Assembly: GCF_000719775.1 (NCBI RefSeq)
Contig: NZ_JOHR01000025.1
Location: 1 to 64,000, forward strand
Reading direction: 5' to 3'
From: Streptomyces sp. NRRL F-5135
GTDB lineage: Bacteria; Actinomycetota; Actinomycetes; Streptomycetales; Streptomycetaceae
Length of the DNA stretch: 64,000 nt
Shown: positions 24,846-32,959 of the stretch, one piece after another
Layout: the number at the start of each line of letters is the position of its first letter
Position numbering within the stretch: position 1 is the stretch's first letter
The notes under the pieces: model-generated
The model's input: only the letters and a program-made list of their open reading frames with translations
The model's database searches: none
What the model was told of the DNA's origin: nothing
Program-made: the position numbers and the translations under genes

Positions 24846-26213
24846 GTGCCGCCCCTTTCCAACGTGCCCTCGTCCAAAGCCGGGAGATCACCCGCCCGGC
24901 AGCGCAGCAGCATGCGGTGGACGATCGTCGGCTTCTCGGCCCTCGGTCTGACGATCGCCTATCTCGACCGGGCCGCGCTGAGCGTGGCGATGCCGTACAT
25001 GTCCAAGGAGTTCCACATCAGCTCCGCCGTGCAGGGCGTGATGCTGTCGGCGTTCTTCTGGACGTACGCGTTGTTCCAGATTCCCTCCGGGTGGCTGCTG
25101 GACCGTTTCGGTCCGAGGGTCATCTATCCCGTCGCGGTCGGCTGGTGGTCGATCTGGACGGCGCTGACCGCCCTCGCGCAGGGCGTCGGCTCGGTCATGG
25201 TGTTCCGGCTCGGCCTGGGCATCGGCGAGGCGCCGGTGCAGCCGGCGAACATCAAGGTCGTCTCGCGGTGGTTCCCGCGCAAGGAGCGGGCCTTCGCGTC
25301 CAGTCTGTTCGACATGGGCCAGCAGATCGGAACGGCGCTGTCGATCCCGGTGGTGACGGCGCTCGCTCTGTTCGGCGGCTGGCGGCTGGCGTTCATCGTG
25401 ATCGGTGTCACCGGACTGCTGTGGATCGTGGGCTGGGTGACCGTCTACCGCGAGCCCGGGGAACATCCGCGCGTCTCCGCGGCCGAACTGGCCCACATCC
25501 GCTCCGATCAGGGGCCGGCGGCCGGCGAGGAACCGGTCGGCGCGAACACACCGTGGCGGGAGCTGCTGGGCGACTCCCAGGTATGGGCGCTGATGACCGG
25601 TTATGTGTTCCGCTCGCTGGCCGGCGCGTTCTTCCTCACCTGGTACCCCAGCTATCTGCTCGACGACCGCGGGTTCTCCGAGGCGGACTTCGGCATGGTG
25701 GGCTGGATCCCCTCGCTCATCGCGATCGGCTCCACCGTGCTCGGCGGCGTCGTCTCCGACCGGATGCTGGCGTCCGGGCTCTCGACCAACCTGGCCCGGA
25801 AGGTTCCCATCGTCACCGGGCTGGGCCTGAGCGCCTGCATCGGCTTCGCCCCCTTCGTGGAGAGCAATGCGGCGCTGATGGTCATACTCACCGTCAGCAG
25901 TGCCGCGCACTCGTTCGCCGGCGCGGCGATCCTGAGTCTGCCGGCCGAAGTGGCGCGCTCGTCGGAGAGCGTCGGGGCGGTGGCCGGCTTCCAGAACTTC
26001 GGCTCCCAGGTGGGCAACCTCCTCAGTCCGATCGTCATCGGACTGTTCCTGGCCTCCAGCGACGGGTCGTACGTGGGGCCGCTGGTCGGCGCCGCCGGGT
26101 GCTGTCTGGCGAGTGCGGCGATCTATCTCTTCTGGGTGCGCGTCAAGCCCCTCACACCGCACCACGACCTCCCGGCGGAACCCGCCGAGCACGGTGAAAG
26201 GACCACCTCGTGA
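24846..26213 (+). CDS. MFS transporter, anion:cation symporter (hexuronate/sugar-acid type)
   Basis: 455 aa, 12 membrane segments. I chose GTG 24846 because GGGAG lies 5 nt upstream and the sequence before it is not coding-like. Family signs: ISSAVQGVMLSAFFWTYALFQIPSGWLLDRFGPR, RLGLGIGEAPVQPANIKVVSRWFPRKERA and SLFDMGQQIGTALSIPVV, as in GudP/ExuT/GarP-type glucarate, galactarate and hexuronate symporters. The TGA overlaps the GTG of the DHDPS-family gene, and the operon continues with an enolase-superfamily dehydratase. It should import a sugar acid with protons or cations across the cytoplasmic membrane. Confidence 0.92.
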   Translation: MPPLSNVPSSKAGRSPARQRSSMRWTIVGFSALGLTIAYLDRAALSVAMPYMSKEFHISSAVQGVMLSAFFWTYALFQIPSGWLLDRFGPRVIYPVAVGWWSIWTALTALAQGVGSVMVFRLGLGIGEAPVQPANIKVVSRWFPRKERAFASSLFDMGQQIGTALSIPVVTALALFGGWRLAFIVIGVTGLLWIVGWVTVYREPGEHPRVSAAELAHIRSDQGPAAGEEPVGANTPWRELLGDSQVWALMTGYVFRSLAGAFFLTWYPSYLLDDRGFSEADFGMVGWIPSLIAIGSTVLGGVVSDRMLASGLSTNLARKVPIVTGLGLSACIGFAPFVESNAALMVILTVSSAAHSFAGAAILSLPAEVARSSESVGAVAGFQNFGSQVGNLLSPIVIGLFLASSDGSYVGPLVGAAGCCLASAAIYLFWVRVKPLTPHHDLPAEPAEHGERTTS

Positions 26214-27154
26214 CCACCTCGTTGAACGCCGCCCGCCTGATCGAGCGGCTCAGCACCGTCGTCGGGATCCCCGTCGTCCCGTACGACGAGAACGGCGCGG
26301 TCGACCACGACCTGACCGCCGCACTGACCGCGCGGCTGATCCGCAACGGAGTGACCGCGCTGACGCCCAACGGCAACACCGGTGAGTTCTACGCCCTCTC
26401 CCCCGACGAACGCCGCCAGGTCCTGACGAGCGTCGTCTCCACGCGCGAGAGCGCCACCACGATCGTCGCCGGGGTGGGGCTCGATCTCACGACGGCCGTC
26501 GCGGACGCACGCTTCGCCCGCGACTCCGGGGCGGACGCGATCATGGTGCACCAGCCGGTCGTGCCCTATCTAACGGCGGACGGCTGGGTCGAGTACAACG
26601 CGAGCGTCGCGGCGGCCGTACCCGATGTCGGTGTGCTGCCCTATCTCACCCACCGCGCGGTCACCGGTGGGCACATCACACGCCTGGTGGAGCGGGCGCC
26701 GAACGTCGTCGGGCTGAAGTACTCCGTTCCCGACCCCGTCGTGTTCGCCGCCACCAGGGCGGAGGCCCCGGACGGGCTGCTGTGGATCGCGGGCCTGGCG
26801 GAGTCGTACGCCCCGGCCTACTGGCAGGCGGGGGCCCGGGCCTTCACCTCGGGCCTGGTCAACGTCGCCCCGGCCGTGTCCCTGGAACTGCTCGCGGCCC
26901 TGCGGCGCGGTGACCACGACGCCGCGGGACGCGTCTGGCGGCGTATCCGCCACTTCGAGGAACTGCGGGCACGCGACGGATCGGCCAACAACGTGTCGGT
27001 GGTGAAGGAGGCCATGCACCAGCTCGGCCTCTGCCGGCGGGACGTCCGGCCGCCCAGCCACCCGCTGCCCGACGCGCTCGCGCGCGAGGTCACCGAGTCG
27101 ATGGCACCGTGGCGCTCCACGGTTCCCGAGGCGGCCGGGGAGCGTGCGGCATGA
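26210..27154 (+). CDS. DHDPS/NAL-family lyase or dehydratase for keto-deoxy sugar acids
   Basis: 314 aa. TPNGNTGEFYALSPDERRQVL is the family phosphate/pyruvate-site loop, and Lys170 in VVGLKYSVPD is the Schiff-base lysine. Members near sugar-acid dehydratases are typically 5-keto-4-deoxyglucarate dehydratases or 2-keto-3-deoxy-acid aldolases, so that is the expected role. A biosynthetic DapA role is unlikely in this setting. The GTG start overlaps the MFS stop; the TGA overlaps the ATG of the next gene, so all three are co-translated. Confidence 0.9.
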   Translation: MTTSLNAARLIERLSTVVGIPVVPYDENGAVDHDLTAALTARLIRNGVTALTPNGNTGEFYALSPDERRQVLTSVVSTRESATTIVAGVGLDLTTAVADARFARDSGADAIMVHQPVVPYLTADGWVEYNASVAAAVPDVGVLPYLTHRAVTGGHITRLVERAPNVVGLKYSVPDPVVFAATRAEAPDGLLWIAGLAESYAPAYWQAGARAFTSGLVNVAPAVSLELLAALRRGDHDAAGRVWRRIRHFEELRARDGSANNVSVVKEAMHQLGLCRRDVRPPSHPLPDALAREVTESMAPWRSTVPEAAGERAA

Positions 27155-28287
27155 GGATCGCGTCGCTCCAGACCTTCCGCCAGCGGGTGGGCGACCGGCC
27201 CAGGGTGCTGGTCAGGATAAGCACCGAGGACGGCCTCGACGGGTGGTCCGAGGTGTACAACCACGGCCCCGACCTGGCCTACCCACCCCTGCTCGACTAC
27301 CTGTTCGAGCAGATCAAGGGCATGGACGCACGGAACCCGGGCCGGGTCAACCAGTTCCTGCTCCAGTCCAGCCGCTTCCCCCAGGGGGCGCTGGGCCTGG
27401 CCGCGATCGCCGCCATCGACCACGCCCTGTGGGACATCGCCGCCAAGTCCCTCGGCGTACCGGTCTACCAGCTGCTCGGCGGCGCGGTACGCGACCGGGT
27501 CCGGGTCTACGCCGGCCTGTACTCCGCGCCGGACGTCGGCGAACTGCGGGACACCACAGCGGCGTTGCACGACCGGTTCGGCTTCACAGCGTTCAAGCTG
27601 AGCCCCTACCGCAAGGAATTGCACCGGACCCGGTTCGGGCTCGTGGTCCGGGAACTCGGCGAGTACTTCGGAGAGGTCCGTGCCGGCCACCCCGAGGAAT
27701 GGGACTTCGCGTTCGACGCGCACGCCTGCCTGTGGGAACCACGGCAGGCCGTCGACCTCGGCGCCGCGCTCGCTCCCCACCAGCCGCTGTTCCTCGAGGA
27801 ACCCCTGCGCCCCGAGCACATCCCCGCCTGGAGCAGGATCCGGTCCGAGATCGCCGTGCCGCTGGCGACGGGGGAGTCCCTGTACTCCCCGCACGAGTTC
27901 CTGGCGCTGCTCGCCGCGGGCGGGGCCGACATCGTGCAGCCCGACATCTGCGTGGTCGGGGGCCTCACCCAGATGACGAAGATCGCCACCATCGCCGACG
28001 CGCACTACGTCCCGGTCGCGCCGCACAACCCGCTCGGGCCGCTGGCGACGGCGGCGAACGTGCACTTCGCGGCCGCGACCACCAACTTCGCCGTCCTCGA
28101 GTACAAACCGGACGACGTCTCGTGGTGCCCGGACCCCTACCTCCCGGTCGACGGGCACCTCCTCCTGCGACCGGACCGCCCGGGATGGGGCATCGAGATC
28201 GACGAGGCCGCGCTCACGACCGACGACTGGGTCACCTGGAAACGGAAGGTCCCGGTGCGCCCCGACGGCTCGACGGCGTGGATGTGA
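27151..28287 (+). CDS. Enolase-superfamily sugar-acid dehydratase (galactonate/gluconate dehydratase-like)
   Basis: 378 aa from the ATG at 27151 (ATGA overlap). Mandelate-racemase-subgroup barrel with metal ligands Asp189 (FAFDAH), Glu216 (LFLEEPLRPE) and Glu242 (ATGESLY). The His292 (APHNPLGPLAT) with Asp265 (VQPDIC) dyad and His191 give the acid/base pattern of the D-galactonate/gluconate dehydratase group. It should abstract the alpha proton of an aldonic acid and eliminate water to give a 2-keto-3-deoxy acid, used by the DHDPS-family partner. The exact sugar is undetermined; the neighbouring rhamnosidase and GH43 genes point to plant-wall sugars. A strong hairpin follows at 28298. Confidence 0.92.
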   Translation: MRIASLQTFRQRVGDRPRVLVRISTEDGLDGWSEVYNHGPDLAYPPLLDYLFEQIKGMDARNPGRVNQFLLQSSRFPQGALGLAAIAAIDHALWDIAAKSLGVPVYQLLGGAVRDRVRVYAGLYSAPDVGELRDTTAALHDRFGFTAFKLSPYRKELHRTRFGLVVRELGEYFGEVRAGHPEEWDFAFDAHACLWEPRQAVDLGAALAPHQPLFLEEPLRPEHIPAWSRIRSEIAVPLATGESLYSPHEFLALLAAGGADIVQPDICVVGGLTQMTKIATIADAHYVPVAPHNPLGPLATAANVHFAAATTNFAVLEYKPDDVSWCPDPYLPVDGHLLLRPDRPGWGIEIDEAALTTDDWVTWKRKVPVRPDGSTAWM

Positions 28288-28297
28288 CCTGCCAGCC

Positions 28298-28324
28298 GGC
28301 CCGCCCCTCCCGGAGGGGCGGGCC
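28298..28324 (+). terminator. Hairpin terminator of the sugar-acid operon
   Basis: The 13-nt arms GGCCCGCCCCTCC and GGAGGGGCGGGCC pair around one base (realistically an 11-bp stem with a 5-nt loop), 10 bp after the dehydratase stop. No T-run follows, which is usual in high-GC actinobacteria. Confidence 0.8.
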
Positions 28325-28495
28325 GTCCGCGTCAGGCCGGGCACGGCGACGTCCGGTACGGTGACCCCCTCCGCGTCCGTACCGCCGGATCCCCGCTCGA
28401 ACGCCGCCGGATTCCCGCTCGAATGCCGCCCGGTCCAGCCTCCGCGCCGACGGCGTTCCGCGGTAGGTCACTTGGCCGCCGGGTATAACCCGGGC

Positions 28496-28858
28496 ATGAT
28501 TTATCACATCGTTCCGCGCTCCGAGTGGCAGGCCCGCCCCGACCACCCGTACGCGCCCGCGTCCCTCACGGATGACGGCTTCGTCCACTGCTCCCCCGAC
28601 GAGGAGACCTCGCTGGCCATCGTCAACGCCTTCTACCGGACGGCGCCGAAGCCGTTGCTCGCCCTGGTCATCGACGAGGACCGGCTGGGCGTCCGGGTGG
28701 CATGGGAGAAGGCGGCGCCCGTCCCGCCCCCCGGTGTCGCCGAGAGCGTCGTCTTCCCTCATGTGTACGGTCCCGTCGACCGCGACGCCGTGACCCGGAT
28801 CCTGGAAATCGCGTGGGACGAGCAGGGCCGGGCCACCGGGTTGGCCGACGTGAGCTGA
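28496..28858 (+). CDS. DUF952 family protein
   Basis: 120 aa. MIYHIVPRSEWQ at the start, DGFVHCSPDEETSLAIVNAFY and VVFPHVYGPVDRDAVTRI are the conserved features of DUF952, small cytosolic proteins of unknown biochemical role. A TATAAC box lies 6 nt before the ATG, with no ribosome site, so the transcript is probably leaderless. It stands alone between the sugar-acid operon terminator and the DJ-1 gene. Confidence 0.88.
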   Translation: MIYHIVPRSEWQARPDHPYAPASLTDDGFVHCSPDEETSLAIVNAFYRTAPKPLLALVIDEDRLGVRVAWEKAAPVPPPGVAESVVFPHVYGPVDRDAVTRILEIAWDEQGRATGLADVS

Positions 28859-28901
28859 ACGGCCGCGGCCCGCCCCGGTGCACCTGTGCTTGGATGGCGC
28901 G

Positions 28902-29504
28902 ATGAGCGACGAGGGCACCCGAAACATCGGCATCCTGCTGTTCCCCGACGTCGAGGAGCTGGACGCCGTCGGCCCGTGGGAAGTGCTGTCGTACTGGACG
29001 CGGAACTTCCCCGAGGACGGGTGGCGGGTGTTCTGCGTCTCGGCCGACGGAAATCCCGTGACCTGCGCCAAGGGACTCACCGTCGCCGCCCACCACTCCA
29101 TGGCAGAGCTGCCCGCGCTCGACGTCCTGGTGCACCCCGGTGGCCGCGGCACCCGGCCACAGCTCGACGACGCCGGGCACCTGGCATGGGTCCGCGGCCA
29201 ACGCGGGTCGGTGCCCCTCATGACGAGCGTGTGCACCGGGTCTCTCGTATACGCGGCTGCCGGGCTGCTGGCCGGCCGCCCCGCCACGACCCACTGGGCG
29301 TCGCTGGACCGACTCGCGGAGATCGATCCGACCATCGAGGTCCGGCGCGAGGACCGGTTCGTCGACGACGGAGACATCATCACCTCCGCGGGCATCTCGG
29401 CCGGTATCGACATGGCCCTCCACCTGGTCGCCCGCCTCGCGTCGCGTGAGCGCGCGCGCCAGGTCCGACGCGGAATCCAGTACGACCCGGAGCCTCCCGT
29501 CTGA
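28902..29504 (+). CDS. DJ-1/PfpI family protein, isonitrile-hydratase-like
   Basis: 200 aa from the ATG at 28902. The nucleophile elbow SVCTGSLVYAAAGLLAGRPATTHW places Cys111 as the conserved cysteine, followed by the TTHWA segment found in isonitrile hydratase (InhA)-like members and in the N-terminal domain of GlxA-type regulators. No AraC DNA-binding domain follows, so it is an enzyme-type single-domain protein. The substrate is unknown. It begins 43 bp after the DUF952 stop in the same direction. Confidence 0.88.
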   Translation: MSDEGTRNIGILLFPDVEELDAVGPWEVLSYWTRNFPEDGWRVFCVSADGNPVTCAKGLTVAAHHSMAELPALDVLVHPGGRGTRPQLDDAGHLAWVRGQRGSVPLMTSVCTGSLVYAAAGLLAGRPATTHWASLDRLAEIDPTIEVRREDRFVDDGDIITSAGISAGIDMALHLVARLASRERARQVRRGIQYDPEPPV

Positions 29505-29602
29505 TCCCCGGACGGCCCGGCGGGGAACCATCCCTCCCAACTCACCCTGAAATCAAGGGGTTTGTTCGGGGTCACACCGCGCGGCCACCTCGACGGGAAA
29601 CC

Positions 29603-29651
29603 TTGACAGGTCACATCGGCCTCCCTACCTTCCGCCGAGTGAAACGATTCA
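29603..29651 (+). promoter_or_regulatory. Promoter TTGACA-N17-TACCTT with TGAAACGATTCA operator, before GH78
   Basis: TTGACA (29603-29608) and TACCTT (29626-29631) are 17 bp apart. TGAAACGATTCA (29640-29651), a 12-bp near-palindrome with central CG of LacI-operator type, covers the expected start site. The GH78 GTG follows at 29678 with GGAG upstream. Confidence 0.65.
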
Positions 29652-29677
29652 TTGCCGAGTCGTAACGGAGTCGCATC

Positions 29678-32600
29678 GTGATCAGCAGAAGACAGCTGCT
29701 CGGTACGTCCGCCACCGCCCTGGGAACCGCGCTGACGGCCGGGCCGCTGCCTGCCGCCCGGGCCGCCGGACCGGGCCCCGGCGGCCTCGCTCCCCCGCGC
29801 GTCACCGAGCCGACCGTCGAGTACGTCCGGCATCCACTGGGCCTCGACACCGCCCGCCCCCGGCTGAGTTGGCCCCTCGCGGCCGGCCGGGCCGACGGGA
29901 CCGGCCAGAGCCAGAGCGCGTACCGGATCCGCGTCGCCACCGCTCCGGAGAGGCTGCCCCGGCCCGATGTCTGGGACAGCGGGAAGGTCTCCTCCTCGGA
30001 GTCGGTCCTCGTCCCGTACGCGGGCCCGGCACTCGCACCGCGTACGCGCTACCACTGGTCGGTGCGCGTCTGGGACGCCGAGGGCAACCCCTCCGACTGG
30101 AGCGCGCCGTCCTGGTGGGAGACCGGACTCACCGCCGCCGACTGGTCCGCGCGCTGGATCGCCGCGCCCACCGCGCTCGTCGGCGCGCCCGCCCTGGAAG
30201 GCGCCTCGTGGATCTGGTTCCCGGAGGGCGACCCCGCGAGCAGCGCACCGGCCGCGACCCGCTGGTTCCGCCGCGTTCTCGACGTGTCCGGCATACCGGC
30301 GGGCCTCACCCGGGCCCGCCTGGTCATGACGGCGGACGACGGCTGCACGGTGCATGTGAACGGCGTCCAGGTGGCGCACACGGAGGCCGACAGCCGCGCG
30401 GAGAACTGGCGCCGCCCCGTGGTCGTGGAGGTGACCGACCTGCTGCGCCGGGGCACGGGGGTCATCGCGGTGTCGGCCACCAACGCCACCACGGGGCCGG
30501 CCGGGCTGCTCGGCCTGCTGGAGCTGACCACCGCGGACGGAACGCGCACCCTCGCCACCGATGCCGCGTGGCGGACCACCGACCGGGAACCCGCGGGCGA
30601 CTGGCGGTCCGCCGACTACGAGGACTCCTCCTGGTCGCCGGCCCAGGTGCTCGCCGCGTGGGGCGCGGGGCCCTGGGGCACGGTGCGGGTTCCGTACTCC
30701 CCCGTGGCACAGCTGCGCCACGAGTTCCGGCTGAAGCGCGGGACCGTCGCGCGGGCGCGGCTGTACTCCACCGCTCTCGGCCTGTACGAGGCGTACCTCA
30801 ACGGAGCGCGGGTGAGCGAGGACCGGCTCGCGCCCGGCTGGACCGACTACCGCGAGCGCGTCCAGTACCAGACGTACGACGTCACCCGCCTGCTCGTACC
30901 GGGGAGGAACGCGCTCGGCGTCACCCTCGCGACCGGCTGGTACGCCGGTTCCGTCGGGTGGTACGGCCCCCACCAGTACGGCACCCGGCCCGCCCTGCTG
31001 GCACAGCTGGAGGTCACCTACACCGACGGGACGACCGAACGGGTGCTGTCGGACACCGACTGGCGCACCGCCACGGGGCCGGTCACCGGCGCCGATCTCA
31101 TGGCGGGCGAGGACTACGACGCCCGGCTGGAGACCGACGGATGGACCCGCGCCGGCTTCGACGCGGCCGGCTGGGCCGGGGCCGAGGCGGTCGACGGCGT
31201 CACCGCCTCGCTCGTGGCGGAGGTCGGCGGACCCTCCCGGGTGGAACGCGAACTCCCCGCCCTCCGGATGACGGAGCCCAGGCCCGGTGTCTTCGTCTTC
31301 GACCTCGGGCAGAACATGGTCGGCACGGTCCGGCTGACCGTCTCGGGCGCCGCCGGCACCACCGTACGGCTGCGTCACGCCGAGGTGCTGGGCCCCGACG
31401 GCATGCTCTACACCGACAACCTGCGCACCGCCCGCGCCACCGACCGTTACACACTCAAGGGTGCCGGCACCGAGATCCACGAGCCACGCTTCACGTTTCA
31501 CGGCTTCCGCTACGTCGAGGTGACGGGCTACCCGGGCCGGCCGCCGCTCGGCGCGGTCGTGGGACGGGTCATCCACACCGCGGCACCGTTCACGATGGAC
31601 TTCCGTACGAACGTCCCGATGCTCAATCGGCTTCACCACAACATCACATGGGGCCAGCGCGGCAACTTCGTGTCCGTACCCACCGACACGCCCGCGCGCG
31701 ACGAGCGGCTCGGCTGGACCGGCGACATCAATGTGTTCGCCCCCACCGCCGCGTACACCATGGAGTCGGCGCGCTTCCTCACCAAGTGGCTGGGGGACGT
31801 GCGCGACAGCCAGACCGCCGACGGCGCGTTCACCGACGTGGCGCCGCACGTCGGCGATCTGGGCCACGGCGTGGCGGGCTGGGGGGACGCCGGGGTCACC
31901 GTGCCCTGGGCGCTGTACCAGGCGTACGGGGACACCCGGGTGCTGGAGCAGTCCTGGCCGTCCATGGTGCGGTGGCTCGACTACCTGGAGCGGCACAGCA
32001 GCGGCTACGTACGCCCCGCCGAGGGGTACGGCGACTGGCTCAACGTCGCGGACGAGACCCCCAAGGACGTCATCGGCACCGCCTACTTCGCGCACAGCGC
32101 CGATCTGGTCGCGCGGACGGCCGAGGCGCTGGGGAAGGACCCCGCCCCGTACACCGCCCTGTTCCGCGCGGTCCGGGACGCCTTCCGCGCGGCGTACGTC
32201 TCCGCCGGCGCGAGGATCAAGGGCGACACCCAGACCGGCTACGTACTGGCCCTCTCCATGGATCTGCTGGCGGAAGCCGACCGCGGGCCCGCCGCCGACC
32301 GTCTCGTCCAGCTCATCAGGGCCAAGGACTGGCACCTGTCGACGGGCTTCCTGGGCACACCGAGGCTGCTCCCCGTGCTCACCGCCACCGGCCACACCGA
32401 CGTCGCGTACCGGCTGCTGCTCCAGCGGACCTTCCCGAGCTGGGGCTACCAGATCGACCGCGGGGCCACGACGATGTGGGAACGCTGGGACTCCATCACG
32501 CCGGACGGCGGCTTCCAGGACGCCGGCATGAATTCCTTCAACCACTACGCGTACGGCTCGGTGGGCGAGTGGATGTACGCCGCCATCGCGGGGATCGCGC

Positions 32601-32899
32601 CCGGCGCCCCCGGCTTCAAGAAGGTCGTCGTCCGGCCCCGCCCGGGCGGGGGGGTGACGCGGGCCGAGGGCCGTTTCGACTCGCTCTACGGGCCGGTCAC
32701 CACCCGCTGGAAGACGGACTCCGCGGGCTTCCGGCTCACGGTCTCGCTCCCCGCCAACACCACCGGGGAGGTGTGGATACCCGCCGGGGCCGCTGCGGAC
32801 GGCACGGACATCGCGCACGGGACCGCCCGGTTCCTGCGGCGGGAGGACGGCTGCGCGGTGTTCGCCACCGGCTCGGGTACGTACCGCTTCGTCGGCTGA
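29678..32899 (+). CDS. Secreted GH78 alpha-L-rhamnosidase
   Basis: 1,073 aa, GTG start with a Tat signal (ISRRQLLGTSATALGTALTAGPLPAARA). Order: Fn3-like N-terminal domain (VEYVRHPLGLDTARPRLSWPL), a beta-sandwich with WIWFPEGDP (about 180-330, CBM67-like in position), the rhamnosidase N and concanavalin-like parts, then an (alpha/alpha)6 barrel. The catalytic region DTPARDERLGWTGDINVF holds Glu676 as the likely acid with Asp675 and Asp683. Glu935 in TTMWERWDS is the likely base. A C-terminal beta domain closes the protein. The enzyme removes terminal alpha-L-rhamnose from pectic or flavonoid glycosides outside the cell. Size and domain order match Streptomyces GH78 enzymes. Control is probably by a LacI-type repressor at 29640. 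Confidence 0.95.
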   Translation: MISRRQLLGTSATALGTALTAGPLPAARAAGPGPGGLAPPRVTEPTVEYVRHPLGLDTARPRLSWPLAAGRADGTGQSQSAYRIRVATAPERLPRPDVWDSGKVSSSESVLVPYAGPALAPRTRYHWSVRVWDAEGNPSDWSAPSWWETGLTAADWSARWIAAPTALVGAPALEGASWIWFPEGDPASSAPAATRWFRRVLDVSGIPAGLTRARLVMTADDGCTVHVNGVQVAHTEADSRAENWRRPVVVEVTDLLRRGTGVIAVSATNATTGPAGLLGLLELTTADGTRTLATDAAWRTTDREPAGDWRSADYEDSSWSPAQVLAAWGAGPWGTVRVPYSPVAQLRHEFRLKRGTVARARLYSTALGLYEAYLNGARVSEDRLAPGWTDYRERVQYQTYDVTRLLVPGRNALGVTLATGWYAGSVGWYGPHQYGTRPALLAQLEVTYTDGTTERVLSDTDWRTATGPVTGADLMAGEDYDARLETDGWTRAGFDAAGWAGAEAVDGVTASLVAEVGGPSRVERELPALRMTEPRPGVFVFDLGQNMVGTVRLTVSGAAGTTVRLRHAEVLGPDGMLYTDNLRTARATDRYTLKGAGTEIHEPRFTFHGFRYVEVTGYPGRPPLGAVVGRVIHTAAPFTMDFRTNVPMLNRLHHNITWGQRGNFVSVPTDTPARDERLGWTGDINVFAPTAAYTMESARFLTKWLGDVRDSQTADGAFTDVAPHVGDLGHGVAGWGDAGVTVPWALYQAYGDTRVLEQSWPSMVRWLDYLERHSSGYVRPAEGYGDWLNVADETPKDVIGTAYFAHSADLVARTAEALGKDPAPYTALFRAVRDAFRAAYVSAGARIKGDTQTGYVLALSMDLLAEADRGPAADRLVQLIRAKDWHLSTGFLGTPRLLPVLTATGHTDVAYRLLLQRTFPSWGYQIDRGATTMWERWDSITPDGGFQDAGMNSFNHYAYGSVGEWMYAAIAGIAPGAPGFKKVVVRPRPGGGVTRAEGRFDSLYGPVTTRWKTDSAGFRLTVSLPANTTGEVWIPAGAAADGTDIAHGTARFLRREDGCAVFATGSGTYRFVG

Positions 32900-32939
32900 C
32901 CGAGGCGGAACGGCACCGGGCCGGTCGCGGTCGGGAGGG

Positions 32940-32959
32940 GCGCCTCCGCTCGGAGGCGC
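32940..32959. terminator. Bidirectional hairpin between GH78 and the dnaK pseudogene
   Basis: GCGCCTCCG and CGGAGGCGC form a perfect 9-bp stem with a 2-nt spacer, lying between the two convergent stops at 32899 and 32960. Confidence 0.65.

Noticed and set aside
28232..32818. 1,528-aa minus-strand ORF across DUF952, DJ-1 and GH78
   Set aside because: It runs antisense through three clear genes and has no domain signal; the length results from G/C-rich codons on the opposite strand.
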